This document shows, piece after piece, positions 10,019 through 18,273 of a stretch of DNA of 64,000 bases; position 1 is the first letter of the stretch; the number at the start of each line of letters is the position of its first letter. The translations under genes were made by a program, and so were the position numbers. The notes beneath the pieces are model-generated. The model saw nothing but the letters and a program-made list of their open reading frames with translations, did no database searches and had not been told where the DNA came from. This DNA is from Microvirga roseola (GTDB lineage Bacteria > Pseudomonadota > Alphaproteobacteria > Rhizobiales > Beijerinckiaceae). Location of the stretch: the NCBI RefSeq assembly GCF_020866965.1, contig NZ_JAJATX010000002.1, positions 112,317-176,316 of the forward strand. The letters are read 5' to 3'.

Positions 10019-11323
10019 ATGCACATTATCGACAGACGCCTCAACCCAGGGGGCAAGAGCCTGGCCAATCGCCAGCGCTTCCTTCGCCGTGCCAAGGCGC
10101 AGATCCAGCGGGCCGTGCGTCACAGTGCGGGGGACCGGGGCATCAGCGATGTCGAAAGGGGAGGGGAAGTCTCCATCCCGATCGACGGCGTGCGCGAGCC
10201 CAGCTTCCGTCGCTCGGGCGAGGGAGGGATGCAGGATCACATCCTCCCGGGCAACAAGCGCTTCGTCGAGGGCGACGCTATCGAGAGACCGCCCGGCGGC
10301 GGCGGCGGACAGCCCTCCGCCGGCAATGACGGAGAGGGGGAGGACGATTTCCGTTTCGTCCTGACCCGAGAGGAATTCCTCGACCTCTTCCTCGACGATC
10401 TCGAACTGCCCGATCTTGCCAAGCGCCGGCTCGCCACCACGGAGGCCGCAGGCCTGAGGCGGGCCGGCTACTCCGTGGCAGGATCGCCGGTCAATCTCGC
10501 CCTGCTGCGTTCCATGCGGAACGCTATGTCCCGGCGCATCGCCCTGCGGCGGCCCCGGCCCGCGGAATTGCTACGCCTCCAGGAAGAGATCGCTCTCCTG
10601 GAAAAGGAGGACGAGACCTCGGAGCGCCTGACGGAGCTGCGGCTCGAACTGGAAAGGCTGCAGCAGCGGACCAAGCGCCTGCCCTATATCGATCCCATCG
10701 ATTTGCGCTACCGCCGCTTCGAGCCTGTCACCCGGCCGGTCGCCCAGGCGGTGATGTTCTGCCTCATGGATGTCTCGGGCTCCATGACGGAGCACATGAA
10801 GGATCTGGCCAAGCGTTTCTTCATGCTGCTCTACATCTTCCTGACCCGGCGCTACAAGCATGTGGAGGTCGTCTTCATCCGCCACACCCATGAGGCAAAG
10901 GAGGTGGATGAGGAGACCTTCTTCCACAGCCCGGAGACTGGCGGCACGGTCGTCTCGTCGGCCTTGCGGGAGATGCAGAAGATCGTGGCCGAACGCTATC
11001 CGCCGGAAAGCTGGAACATCTACGCGGCCCAAGCTTCCGACGGTGACAACTCGCCGAACGACGGGAGCACGAGCGCCGCCCTGCTGAGGGAGAATATCCT
11101 GCCGGTCTGCCAGTACTATGCCTATCTCGAGGTCGGGAGCGACAACGACCGGCTGCAGACGGGTTTCCTCAATCACAAGACGGCCCTGTGGCAGACCTAT
11201 GAGTCGCTGCATGATGAGGGCGCGAACATCGCCATGCGCAAGGTCAATCATCGCCGCGAAATCTACCCGGTCTTCCGCGAACTCTTCCGCAAGCGCGAAG
11301 CCGAAGCAGGGGCGCGCCCATGA
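10019..11323 (+). CDS. yeaH: YeaH/YhbH family protein (DUF444) with a von Willebrand A-like fold
   Basis: 434 residues, starting at the ATG at 10019 (MHIIDRRLNP), which matches the family N-terminus and follows a GGAGGCAGGG stretch. An upstream in-frame extension overlaps prkA and is not credible. The first part is charged and glycine-rich; a coiled segment rich in E, R and L follows. The C-terminal vWA-like domain has the metal-site motif DVSGSM at residues 251-256. The molecular role is not established; YeaH works with the PrkA homologue YeaG in the E. coli nitrogen-starvation response. Its stop overlaps the spoVR start (ATGA at 11320), indicating coupled translation. Confidence 0.92.
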   Translation: MHIIDRRLNPGGKSLANRQRFLRRAKAQIQRAVRHSAGDRGISDVERGGEVSIPIDGVREPSFRRSGEGGMQDHILPGNKRFVEGDAIERPPGGGGGQPSAGNDGEGEDDFRFVLTREEFLDLFLDDLELPDLAKRRLATTEAAGLRRAGYSVAGSPVNLALLRSMRNAMSRRIALRRPRPAELLRLQEEIALLEKEDETSERLTELRLELERLQQRTKRLPYIDPIDLRYRRFEPVTRPVAQAVMFCLMDVSGSMTEHMKDLAKRFFMLLYIFLTRRYKHVEVVFIRHTHEAKEVDEETFFHSPETGGTVVSSALREMQKIVAERYPPESWNIYAAQASDGDNSPNDGSTSAALLRENILPVCQYYAYLEVGSDNDRLQTGFLNHKTALWQTYESLHDEGANIAMRKVNHRREIYPVFRELFRKREAEAGARP

Positions 11324-12864
11324 CCCTCGTCGAGAATGATACCCTTCTCTTCCGCGGAGCCGACTGGGATTTCAGCACGATCCAGCGCATCCACGATGCG
11401 GTCGAGGAGATCGCCAGGAAGGAACTCGGCCTGGACGTCTATCCCAACCAGATCGAGGTGATCACCGCCGAGCAGATGCTCGACGCCTATGCCTCGATCG
11501 GCATGCCGCTCTTCTACAAGCACTGGTCCTTCGGCAAGCGCTTCGCCACCCATGAGGCCGGCTACCGCCAGGGCTTGATGGGGCTCGCCTACGAGATCGT
11601 CATCAACTCGAACCCGTGCATCTCCTACATCATGGAGGAGAACACGGCCACGATGCAGACCCTCGTGATCGCGCACGCCGCCTTCGGCCACAATCACTTC
11701 TTCAAGAACAATTATCTCTTCAAGGAATGGACGGACGCGGACGGCATCCTGGACTATCTCGAATTCGCGAAGGGCTATATTGCCCGTTGTGAGGAGCGCT
11801 ATGGGCACACCGCAGTCGAGCGTGTGCTCGACGCCGCCCATGCGCTGATGTCTCACGGCGTCCATCGCTATCCGCGCAAGAAGCGGCCGGACCTGCGCTC
11901 CGAGGAGCGGCGCGAGGAGGAGCGCCACCGCCATCAGGAGCAGACCTATAACGATCTGTGGCGCACTGTGCCCGGAAAGGAAGCCGGTGTGAAGACCGAG
12001 GCGAGCGACGACCTGCGCCGGGCGCTCCTGGAATTGCCGCAGGAGAATATCCTCTATTTTCTCGAAAAATCCGCCCCGCGGCTCCAGCCTTGGCAGCGGG
12101 AGATCCTGCGCATCGTCCGCCAGATCGCGCAGTATTTCTATCCGCAGCGGCAGACCAAAGTGATGAACGAGGGCTGCGCCACCTATTGCCATTACCGGAT
12201 CATGAGCCGTCTGCACGAAACCGGGCAGATCAGCGACGGATCCTTCCTCGAATTCCTGCAGTCCCATACCAACGTAACCCGGCAGCCCGAATTCGACGAT
12301 CAGCACTACGGCGGCATCAATCCTTATGCACTTGGCTTCGGCATGATGCAGGACATCGAGCGCATCTGCACGCAGCCGACCACCGAGGATCGCGAGTGGT
12401 TCCCGGATATCGCAGGCACGGGCAATGCCATGGCGGTGCTGCGCGAGGTATGGACCAATTATCGGGACGAGAGCTTCATCTCGCAGTTCCTCAGTCCCAC
12501 TCTCATGCGGCAGTGGCGCATGTTCCACATCGTGGACGATCCGGACCAGCCCGAGCTCTGGGTCGAGGCCATCCACGACGAGCGCGGCTACCGCAGGCTT
12601 CGCCGCTCGCTCTCGCGTCAGTACGATGTGGGCTGGACCGATCCGAACATTCAGGTGATCGACGTGGACCTCGCAGGTGACAGGCGCCTCGTCCTGCACC
12701 ATCACGTTCTCAACCGCACCCTGCTGCACAAGGACGATGCAAGGCGTGTCCTGCAGATGGTCGCTAATCTCTGGGGCTACGACGTCGTTCTGAAGGAGGT
12801 CGATCAGGCGACCGGAGCGATCTTCCAGGAGCATGTTGCTCATGCTCACGAAACTCTCTTCTGA
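11320..12864 (+). CDS. spoVR: SpoVR family protein
   Basis: 514 residues of the SpoVR/YcgB family, named for a Bacillus gene needed for spore cortex formation but widespread in non-spore-formers, where it sits with prkA and yeaH. Characteristic motifs are visible: HWSFGKRF near residue 68, NEGCATY (about residues 285-291), and the GGINPYALGF segment. It has no signal peptide and no membrane segments, so it is cytoplasmic. Biochemical activity is unknown; an extended family role in stationary-phase stress is the usual inference. It is the last gene of the operon. Confidence 0.93.
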   Translation: MTLVENDTLLFRGADWDFSTIQRIHDAVEEIARKELGLDVYPNQIEVITAEQMLDAYASIGMPLFYKHWSFGKRFATHEAGYRQGLMGLAYEIVINSNPCISYIMEENTATMQTLVIAHAAFGHNHFFKNNYLFKEWTDADGILDYLEFAKGYIARCEERYGHTAVERVLDAAHALMSHGVHRYPRKKRPDLRSEERREEERHRHQEQTYNDLWRTVPGKEAGVKTEASDDLRRALLELPQENILYFLEKSAPRLQPWQREILRIVRQIAQYFYPQRQTKVMNEGCATYCHYRIMSRLHETGQISDGSFLEFLQSHTNVTRQPEFDDQHYGGINPYALGFGMMQDIERICTQPTTEDREWFPDIAGTGNAMAVLREVWTNYRDESFISQFLSPTLMRQWRMFHIVDDPDQPELWVEAIHDERGYRRLRRSLSRQYDVGWTDPNIQVIDVDLAGDRRLVLHHHVLNRTLLHKDDARRVLQMVANLWGYDVVLKEVDQATGAIFQEHVAHAHETLF

Positions 12865-12961
12865 CGAGCCGCTTTGACGCAAAAAAGCCTGCGACTCATC
12901 AGATCATGGTTCATCCAGAGTTCGGTCCTGCAAAGGCTGGCTCCCAATCTGGAGGTTACCT

Positions 12962-13426
12962 ATGGAACACAAGCCTGTAGAGAAGCTTCGTAGCGTCGCA
13001 GAAGTGCATGAGTTCAAGCAAGGTTTCCTGTCCCGCCGCGAGCGCCTCGAGCGCTGGGCCGAATTGTTGGAACGCCAGCCTAAAAGGCGTCTGAGGTCGC
13101 TCGGCGAGATCGAGTTCGTGCCGGAGGACAAGCAGCCGGAATTGCGGTCTGACGATTCCCCGCTCACGGTTGCTTTCGAGGATCCGGTCCTGAGGGCCGC
13201 AGGCCTTAAGAGCGATAAGCTCGGGGATGCCATGGAGTTCTTCGATCTCTCCGACCGGGCCGTGCATCGTCTCCTCTGCTCCTGCATGAATGGCTGGAGC
13301 ATGGAGGCAGGCTCCACGGCGCGAAAGGTCCGCCGCCTGGCTAACCCCGACCACACCCGCCTGCTACTCCTCACGTCTGCCGGCCTGCTCACTGCGGCGC
13401 CTGCGGCGCTCTACCTGCTAGGCTAG
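12962..13426 (+). CDS. hypothetical protein with C-terminal hydrophobic tail
   Basis: 154 residues with a clear GGAGG ribosome site at 12951-12955, so it is very likely translated. The N-terminal half is charged and helical (FLSRRERLERWAELL, residues about 20-34). The C-terminal 22 residues are hydrophobic and look like a tail anchor or single membrane helix (LLLLTSAGLLTAAPAAL). It lies 97 bases after spoVR on the same strand, so it may be co-transcribed with the stress operon or have its own promoter. I do not recognise the family. Confidence 0.7.
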   Translation: MEHKPVEKLRSVAEVHEFKQGFLSRRERLERWAELLERQPKRRLRSLGEIEFVPEDKQPELRSDDSPLTVAFEDPVLRAAGLKSDKLGDAMEFFDLSDRAVHRLLCSCMNGWSMEAGSTARKVRRLANPDHTRLLLLTSAGLLTAAPAALYLLG

Positions 13427-13603
13427 TAGCTTCATCGACACGGGCCCTCCTTCCTGAAGCGGAGGGAGGGCTCGCCTCGCGTGCGTCTGTCGGCATCCCT
13501 CCGCCGGGTGCGCCGTACATCTGTGTCCCCGAGCCATACGGCCAAGCCTTGAACTCACCTGTCCCGTCTCTAATTGCACCGGCACCATGGTGGAGTGAGA
13601 CCT

Positions 13604-14653
13604 GTGGACGATTTGAGTAAAAACGATTTCGCCTCTGCCGAAGCGACGCGCCGGGAGGCCGACGCGAAGAGCGAGCCTCGGGCCGCTGCAAGGACGATGC
13701 GGGCGGCGGTGGTCACAGGACCAGGGCAGATCGCGGTGAGTGAGGTGGCTCTGCCGGAGCCCGAGCCCGGACAGGTGCGGATCCGGCTCGAAGGCTGCGG
13801 GGTCTGTGCTTCTAATCTGACGCCCTGGGCCGGCCCTGAATGGATGCAGTACCCGACAGAGCCCGGCGGTCTCGGTCACGAGGGCTGGGGCATCATCGAC
13901 GCGCTTGGCGCGAATGTCGAAGGGCTCGCCATTGGCGAGCGGGTCGCGGCGCTCTCCTACAAGTCCTATGCGGAATACGATGTCGCCGACGCCGACAAGG
14001 TCGTACGCCTGCCGGACGCATTGGCGGGGCACCCCTTTCCCGGCGAGCCGCTGGGCTGCGCCATGAACATCTTCCGACGCAGCGAGATCGAGGCTGGACA
14101 GGCCGTCGCCATCGTCGGCATCGGCTTTCTCGGTGCAATCCTGACACGGCTCGCATCCGATGCGGGCGCACGGGTGATCGCCATCTCGCGGCGGCCTTTC
14201 TCGCTCGACCTCGCAAGGCGCATGGGCGCTGCCGAGACCATCCCCATGGACGATCACTATGCCATCATCGAGCGCGTGAAGGAGCTGACCGACGGTTCAT
14301 TCTGCGATCGGGTGATCGAAGCGGTCGGCAAGCAATGGCCTCTGGACCTCTCCGCAGAGCTCACCCGGGAGCGGGGCAAGCTGATCGTCGCCGGTTATCA
14401 CCAGGACGGGCCGCGACAGGTCAATATGTGGCTCTGGAACTGGCGCGGACTGGACGTCATCAATGCGCATGAGCGCGACTCGAAGATTTATGTCGACGGC
14501 ATCCGCGAGGCTATCGATGCCGTCGCATCCGGCCGTCTCGATCCCGGCCCTCTCTATTCGCATGTATACCCGCTCGACCGGCTCGACGAGGCGCTCGACG
14601 CCACCCGCGACAAGCCGGACGGCTTCGTGAAGGCACTGGTGACATTCTCATGA
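13604..14653 (+). CDS. zinc-type medium-chain dehydrogenase/reductase (MDR family)
   Basis: 349 residues from the GTG at 13604, chosen because GGAG at 13592-13595 lies 8 bases upstream; an in-frame TTG at 13574 lacks a ribosome site. It has an alcohol-dehydrogenase-like GroES domain with CGVCASN and GHEGWG, then a Rossmann domain with GIGFLGA. The typical structural zinc cysteine loop is absent, which marks a polyol/threonine-dehydrogenase-like MDR branch. The ATGA overlap with the Gfo/Idh/MocA gene suggests the two oxidise or reduce the same sugar or cyclitol. Given inositol-3-phosphate synthase nearby, an inositol or keto-sugar substrate is plausible but unproven. Confidence 0.85.
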   Translation: MDDLSKNDFASAEATRREADAKSEPRAAARTMRAAVVTGPGQIAVSEVALPEPEPGQVRIRLEGCGVCASNLTPWAGPEWMQYPTEPGGLGHEGWGIIDALGANVEGLAIGERVAALSYKSYAEYDVADADKVVRLPDALAGHPFPGEPLGCAMNIFRRSEIEAGQAVAIVGIGFLGAILTRLASDAGARVIAISRRPFSLDLARRMGAAETIPMDDHYAIIERVKELTDGSFCDRVIEAVGKQWPLDLSAELTRERGKLIVAGYHQDGPRQVNMWLWNWRGLDVINAHERDSKIYVDGIREAIDAVASGRLDPGPLYSHVYPLDRLDEALDATRDKPDGFVKALVTFS

Positions 14654-15678
14654 CCCAACAGGCTCTGCTTCAGCCGACGCCGGAGACGTCGCTTGCCCGC
14701 CTGCGCCTGGGCTTTCTCGGTGTCGGATGGATCGGCCGCCATCGCATGCAGGCCATCCTCGGCACCGGCGCCATCGATGTCGCGGCCATCGCCGATGCTT
14801 CGCCTGAAATGGCTGCGGAGGCAAAGCAACTCGCGCCGGATGCGGAACTCGTCTCCACCCTCGACGACATTCTCGGTCTCGGCGTCGATGGCGTAGTGAT
14901 CGCAACGCCCAGCGCCATGCATGCGGAGCAATCGATCCAGGCGCTGGAACGCGGCGCCGCCGTGTTCTGCCAGAAGCCGCTGGGGCGGACGACAGCGGAA
15001 GTGCAGGCGGTGGTGGATGCAGCGCGCGCCGCGGACCGTCTGCTTGGGGTCGATCTCTCCTACCGCTTCACGGAAGGCATGCGCCGGATCCGTGAGATCA
15101 TTGCTTCCGGCGAGCTCGGGAGCATCTACGCGGTCGATCTTGTCTTCCATAATGCCTATGGGCCGGACAAGCCGTGGTTCTACGATCCTGCGCTCTCGGG
15201 CGGCGGCTGCGTCATGGATCTCGGTGTCCATCTCGTGGACTTGGCTCTCTGGACCCTTGGCCACCCGGGCATCGCGAAGGTCTCCGGCACGCTCTTCGCA
15301 GGCGGCGAACCGCTGAAGGACAGCGCCGCTCAGGTCGAGGATTACGCCGTCGCGACCGTGGGCCTGGAGACGGGAGCTGTCGTGCAGCTCGCCTGCTCCT
15401 GGCGGCTGCAGGCCGGATGCGATGCAATGATCTCCGCGGCCTTCTACGGCACTCAAGGCGGTGCGGCCCTGCGCAATGTGAACGGGTCTTTCTATGACTT
15501 CACTGCCGACCGCTACCGCGGCACTGCGCGGGAGACCCTCGCTTCGCCGCCCGACGAATGGGGTGGACGCGCGGCTGCGGACTGGGCGATGCGGCTTGCC
15601 GCAGGAGAGCGCTTCGATCCCGCAGCCGAGCGGCTGGTGGATGTGGCCCGAGTTTTGGACCGGATCTACGGCCGCTGA
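14650..15678 (+). CDS. Gfo/Idh/MocA family oxidoreductase
   Basis: 342 residues. N-terminal Rossmann fold with GFLGVGWIG at about residues 18-26. The family's EKP-type motif appears as QKP in VFCQKPLG. The substrate-domain motif DLGVHLVDLALW carries the catalytic D and H. Members oxidise or reduce inositols, glucose, keto-sugars and UDP-sugars with NAD(P). It is coupled to the upstream MDR by an ATGA overlap and ends just before a strong hairpin. The substrate cannot be fixed from sequence; an inositol dehydrogenase-like role would fit the adjacent operon. Confidence 0.88.
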   Translation: MTQQALLQPTPETSLARLRLGFLGVGWIGRHRMQAILGTGAIDVAAIADASPEMAAEAKQLAPDAELVSTLDDILGLGVDGVVIATPSAMHAEQSIQALERGAAVFCQKPLGRTTAEVQAVVDAARAADRLLGVDLSYRFTEGMRRIREIIASGELGSIYAVDLVFHNAYGPDKPWFYDPALSGGGCVMDLGVHLVDLALWTLGHPGIAKVSGTLFAGGEPLKDSAAQVEDYAVATVGLETGAVVQLACSWRLQAGCDAMISAAFYGTQGGAALRNVNGSFYDFTADRYRGTARETLASPPDEWGGRAAADWAMRLAAGERFDPAAERLVDVARVLDRIYGR

Positions 15679-15690
15679 AGGGGTGAAAGG

Positions 15691-15737
15691 CATGAGAAAG
15701 GCGGCGGGGCTACAATGGCTCCGCCGCCTTTCTCATG
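15691..15737. terminator. bidirectional hairpin terminator between convergent operons
   Basis: A perfect 17-bp inverted repeat: the left arm at 15691-15707 (catgagaaaggcggcgg) pairs fully with 15721-15737 around a 13-base loop. It lies between two converging stops (15678 on +, 15751 on -). The arms carry the AAAGG/CCTTT ends that give a short T run in either direction. Confidence 0.85.
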
Positions 15738-15750
15738 AACTGCGGGCCGC

Positions 15751-16683
15751 TCAGGCGAGGGCTTCGAGCAGCTTTCCCTGCTGGGTGGTCGCGCCGAGGC
15801 TGGCATAGCGGCGGATCATGCTGGCGCAGAACTCCGCGAACTCCTCCTTGACCTGAGGAGCGCTGGTGTGATGCGGCGCGATCCCGCGATGTTCCGGCGT
15901 GAAGCAGAAGGTCACCGTCACGTCGAAATCGGCCAGCGCCTCCATCTGCCGGTCGAACCAGTCGAGGGCGTTCGGACGGAAGCTGTCGGCCCAGGAGAGG
16001 CCCGTTCGCAAGTGCTTGACGCCGAGACGCTTCATCCAGGCGACCGCCTCGTCCAGGCGGTGATCCTCGAAGTGGAACCACTGGCACAGGCCCATCTGCG
16101 AGGCATGCTTCGCATATTCCTCAAGCGCAGGCTTCGGCGAGCCATCCTCGCGCAGCAGACCCATGTAGAAATGGCGGTAATAGGATGATCCTTCCGCCTC
16201 CCGGTGACGGGTCGTGGCGCCCCAGGCGCGGGGTAGGTCGTAGAGCGAATACCAGTGGATGCGCGGCACTTCGCCGATCAGAAGTTCAGCCGTGCGGTTC
16301 AGGCCCCAGACCTGGACTTCCTCCGCCCCGAAGGTCGAGATGCCGACCTCCGTCACCCAGATCGGCTTGTCCGTGACCGCGCGGATCTCGTTGATCTTCG
16401 CGGGCCATTCGTGGATCTGCCACAGGTTCCAGTCGAGGGGAAAGCCATGGACCGCCACCACGTCCACATGATCGAGCACGCCTTGTCCGGCGAGGTTCTG
16501 GATATAGCCGGGGTCGATGGGCGAGATGCCGCCGAGCACGCGGGTGAGGCTGGGATTCTCGGCCTTGATCGCCTGGCCTGCGGCAATCGCCATCTCGGAA
16601 AAGAGCCTCCATTCCGGATCGATCTCCGGATCCCAGTGGGACTTGTTGTTGGGCTCGTTCCAGATCATTGCGGCTTCAATCAT
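15751..16683 (-). CDS. TIM-barrel glycosidase-like protein (clan GH-A) with apparently permuted motif order
   Basis: 310 residues from the ATG at 16683, which overlaps the methyltransferase stop (ATGA). The clan GH-A acid/base motif WNEP lies at residues 8-11 (E10), although it normally follows barrel strand 4 near residue 150. The putative nucleophile is E112 in WVTEVG. Residues about 195-212 look like a normal barrel C-terminus (GLLREDGSPKPALEEY). After that come strand 1 to 3-like segments: GLCQWFHFED, VKHLRTGLSWAD and VTVTFCFTPEHRG. So strands 4-8 appear to precede strands 1-3. No signal peptide; cytoplasmic. It could trim or transfer sugars in the glycan pathway of this operon. It is the last gene. 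Confidence 0.8.
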   Translation of the reverse strand: MIEAAMIWNEPNNKSHWDPEIDPEWRLFSEMAIAAGQAIKAENPSLTRVLGGISPIDPGYIQNLAGQGVLDHVDVVAVHGFPLDWNLWQIHEWPAKINEIRAVTDKPIWVTEVGISTFGAEEVQVWGLNRTAELLIGEVPRIHWYSLYDLPRAWGATTRHREAEGSSYYRHFYMGLLREDGSPKPALEEYAKHASQMGLCQWFHFEDHRLDEAVAWMKRLGVKHLRTGLSWADSFRPNALDWFDRQMEALADFDVTVTFCFTPEHRGIAPHHTSAPQVKEEFAEFCASMIRRYASLGATTQQGKLLEALA

Positions 16684-17450
16684 GCAGTTCTCCCTTGAGC
16701 CGGATAGACGGCCTCCGCTCCAGGCGGAGCCTCGATACGACGGCAGATGTAAACCTCGGTTTCGGGGTGCTGGAGGATCTCGAACCCGGCGCTGCGGAGC
16801 ATGGCCTCCACGCAGGCGGAGTTCGGCGCCCACCAGTTCGTCGGATCGTCGGCGTAGCGATGCTCGATGAAGTGCATCTTCGGATAGCGCGGATCGTCAA
16901 AGTGCTCCGTCTCCCAGAAGGTATAATCCTTCTCGACCGGCATCGTCTCGGTCGCGCCGCGCTGCATGGACTGGAAGATGAGGAGATCCTTCGCGACGTG
17001 CTCATGGATGAGGTCGAGCGCGAGGAGGGGGTGACGCAGGTGATAGAGAACCCCCATGAAGATGACCACGTCGAACCGTTCGCCCAGCGCACCGAGGTCG
17101 TAGACCGACAGCTTGCGGAACTCGATGTCATGGCCTGTCGTCTGCGCCGCGAAACGGGCTTGGGCGAGATAGGTGTCGTCGAAATCGACGCCGAGCACGC
17201 GGCTCGCGCCGCGCTTCTTCATCTCGATGGAATAGAACCCGGCATTGCAGCCGATATCCAGCACCGTCTTGCCCGTCAGGTCCTGCGGGATCGCATCCGC
17301 GAACCGCTGCCACTTGACTGCAGGATAGTTACCGAGGAAGTGGTCGGGAGCCGTCCAGACGCCATTGAGCTCGATATTGTGAAACCACGTGCCGAGCGCT
17401 TCGGCTCGCTTTCGGATCTCCTCCGCGGATGTGGGGTCCATGGCATTCAT
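16680..17450 (-). CDS. SAM-dependent methyltransferase, CmoB-like (TIGR04290 type)
   Basis: 256 residues. The N-terminal block WFHNIELNGVWTAPDHFLG resembles the CmoB family, here in a shorter protein typical of the TIGR04290 methyltransferases found among glycan genes. SAM motif I is VLDIGCNAGFYS (about residues 63-74) and motif IV-like GVLYHLRHP follows. It probably methylates a sugar or inositol hydroxyl or carboxyl in the product of the cluster. It starts 8 bases after the nucleotidyltransferase stop and overlaps the glycosidase-like gene by ATGA. CmoB itself is a tRNA enzyme, so tRNA modification cannot be fully excluded, but the neighbours argue against it. Confidence 0.85.
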   Translation of the reverse strand: MNAMDPTSAEEIRKRAEALGTWFHNIELNGVWTAPDHFLGNYPAVKWQRFADAIPQDLTGKTVLDIGCNAGFYSIEMKKRGASRVLGVDFDDTYLAQARFAAQTTGHDIEFRKLSVYDLGALGERFDVVIFMGVLYHLRHPLLALDLIHEHVAKDLLIFQSMQRGATETMPVEKDYTFWETEHFDDPRYPKMHFIEHRYADDPTNWWAPNSACVEAMLRSAGFEILQHPETEVYICRRIEAPPGAEAVYPAQGRTA

Positions 17451-17458
17451 GGCGAAAG

Positions 17459-18271
17459 CTACTCCCTGCTCAGATCGTGAAGACCGCGCGGCATCCGGCC
17501 GGCCGGCCAGCCCAGGGCGACGCGGGCGCCCGTGAGGTTTTCATGCTGGGCGGCCTCGCTCAGAAGCCCGATGGCGGAGCGATAGCCGTGCAAGGTTCCG
17601 ACATCGACATACGACTCGCCAGCCTTGACGCCAACGGCTTCGCCGCCCTGTTCCAGATAGGCGTTCACGAGAGTGCCGAAGTACTCGTCCTCGCCGTTTC
17701 GGGCCTGCCAGAGCCGGTGCAAATCTTCGAGCACGCGACCCGGCATCTTGAAGGCGCCCCAGATCCAGTTGGACGATGCATCCTGCCGCTTCACCTGGAT
17801 CTCGCGCACATGCATCGTTTCGTCGAGCACCACCGCATCGAAATATTGCGGGTACTCGACCGGGAAGAGGAGGAAGGAGAGAACACCTTCGGGCAGTTCC
17901 GCCAAGGCTTTCTCCGGGAACCATACGGTGTCGGGGAGCCCGACGATCACGCTCTCATCCGGCGGGATCAGGGGGGCGGCCCTGAAGATCGCATCGCACA
18001 ACCCGCTCGCCTGCGGCTGAACCACATAGGCAATAGAGGCATCGCCATAGCTTGCGCCGTAATACTCCATGATGTCGGACTTGCCGGGGGAGATCACGAA
18101 GCAGATCTTGTCGGCTCCGCCATGGATCATCCGCTCGACGAGGTACTCGCTGACCGCGCAAGGTCGCTCGACGCCGTTGTCGAGGCGGCTGCCGACCGGC
18201 AGAAGCTCCTTCGAGAAGGCAAGAGGCTGGATGCGGCTTCCGATTCCGGCCGCGGGCACGATACCCCACAT
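17459..18271 (-). CDS. sugar-1-phosphate nucleotidyltransferase
   Basis: 270 residues of the NTP_transferase (RmlA/GalU-like) superfamily, which activate a sugar phosphate with an NTP. The N-terminal signature is PAAGIGSRIQPLAFSKELLPVG; the usual GTR is GSR. VGLPDTVW supplies the metal-binding aspartate region, and VDVGTLHGY near the C-terminus is typical of the family. It makes an activated sugar donor for the glycosyltransferases around it; which nucleotide and sugar is not evident. Its start is 2 bases after the upstream glycosyltransferase stop, so it is part of the six-gene minus operon. Confidence 0.88.
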   Translation of the reverse strand: MWGIVPAAGIGSRIQPLAFSKELLPVGSRLDNGVERPCAVSEYLVERMIHGGADKICFVISPGKSDIMEYYGASYGDASIAYVVQPQASGLCDAIFRAAPLIPPDESVIVGLPDTVWFPEKALAELPEGVLSFLLFPVEYPQYFDAVVLDETMHVREIQVKRQDASSNWIWGAFKMPGRVLEDLHRLWQARNGEDEYFGTLVNAYLEQGGEAVGVKAGESYVDVGTLHGYRSAIGLLSEAAQHENLTGARVALGWPAGRMPRGLHDLSRE

Positions 18272-18273
18272 GG

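Noticed and set aside
13444-13473. GC-rich inverted repeat after the hypothetical gene as a terminator
   Set aside because: The 7-bp stem (GCCCTCC/GGAGGGC) has no T run on either side, so function is unsupported.
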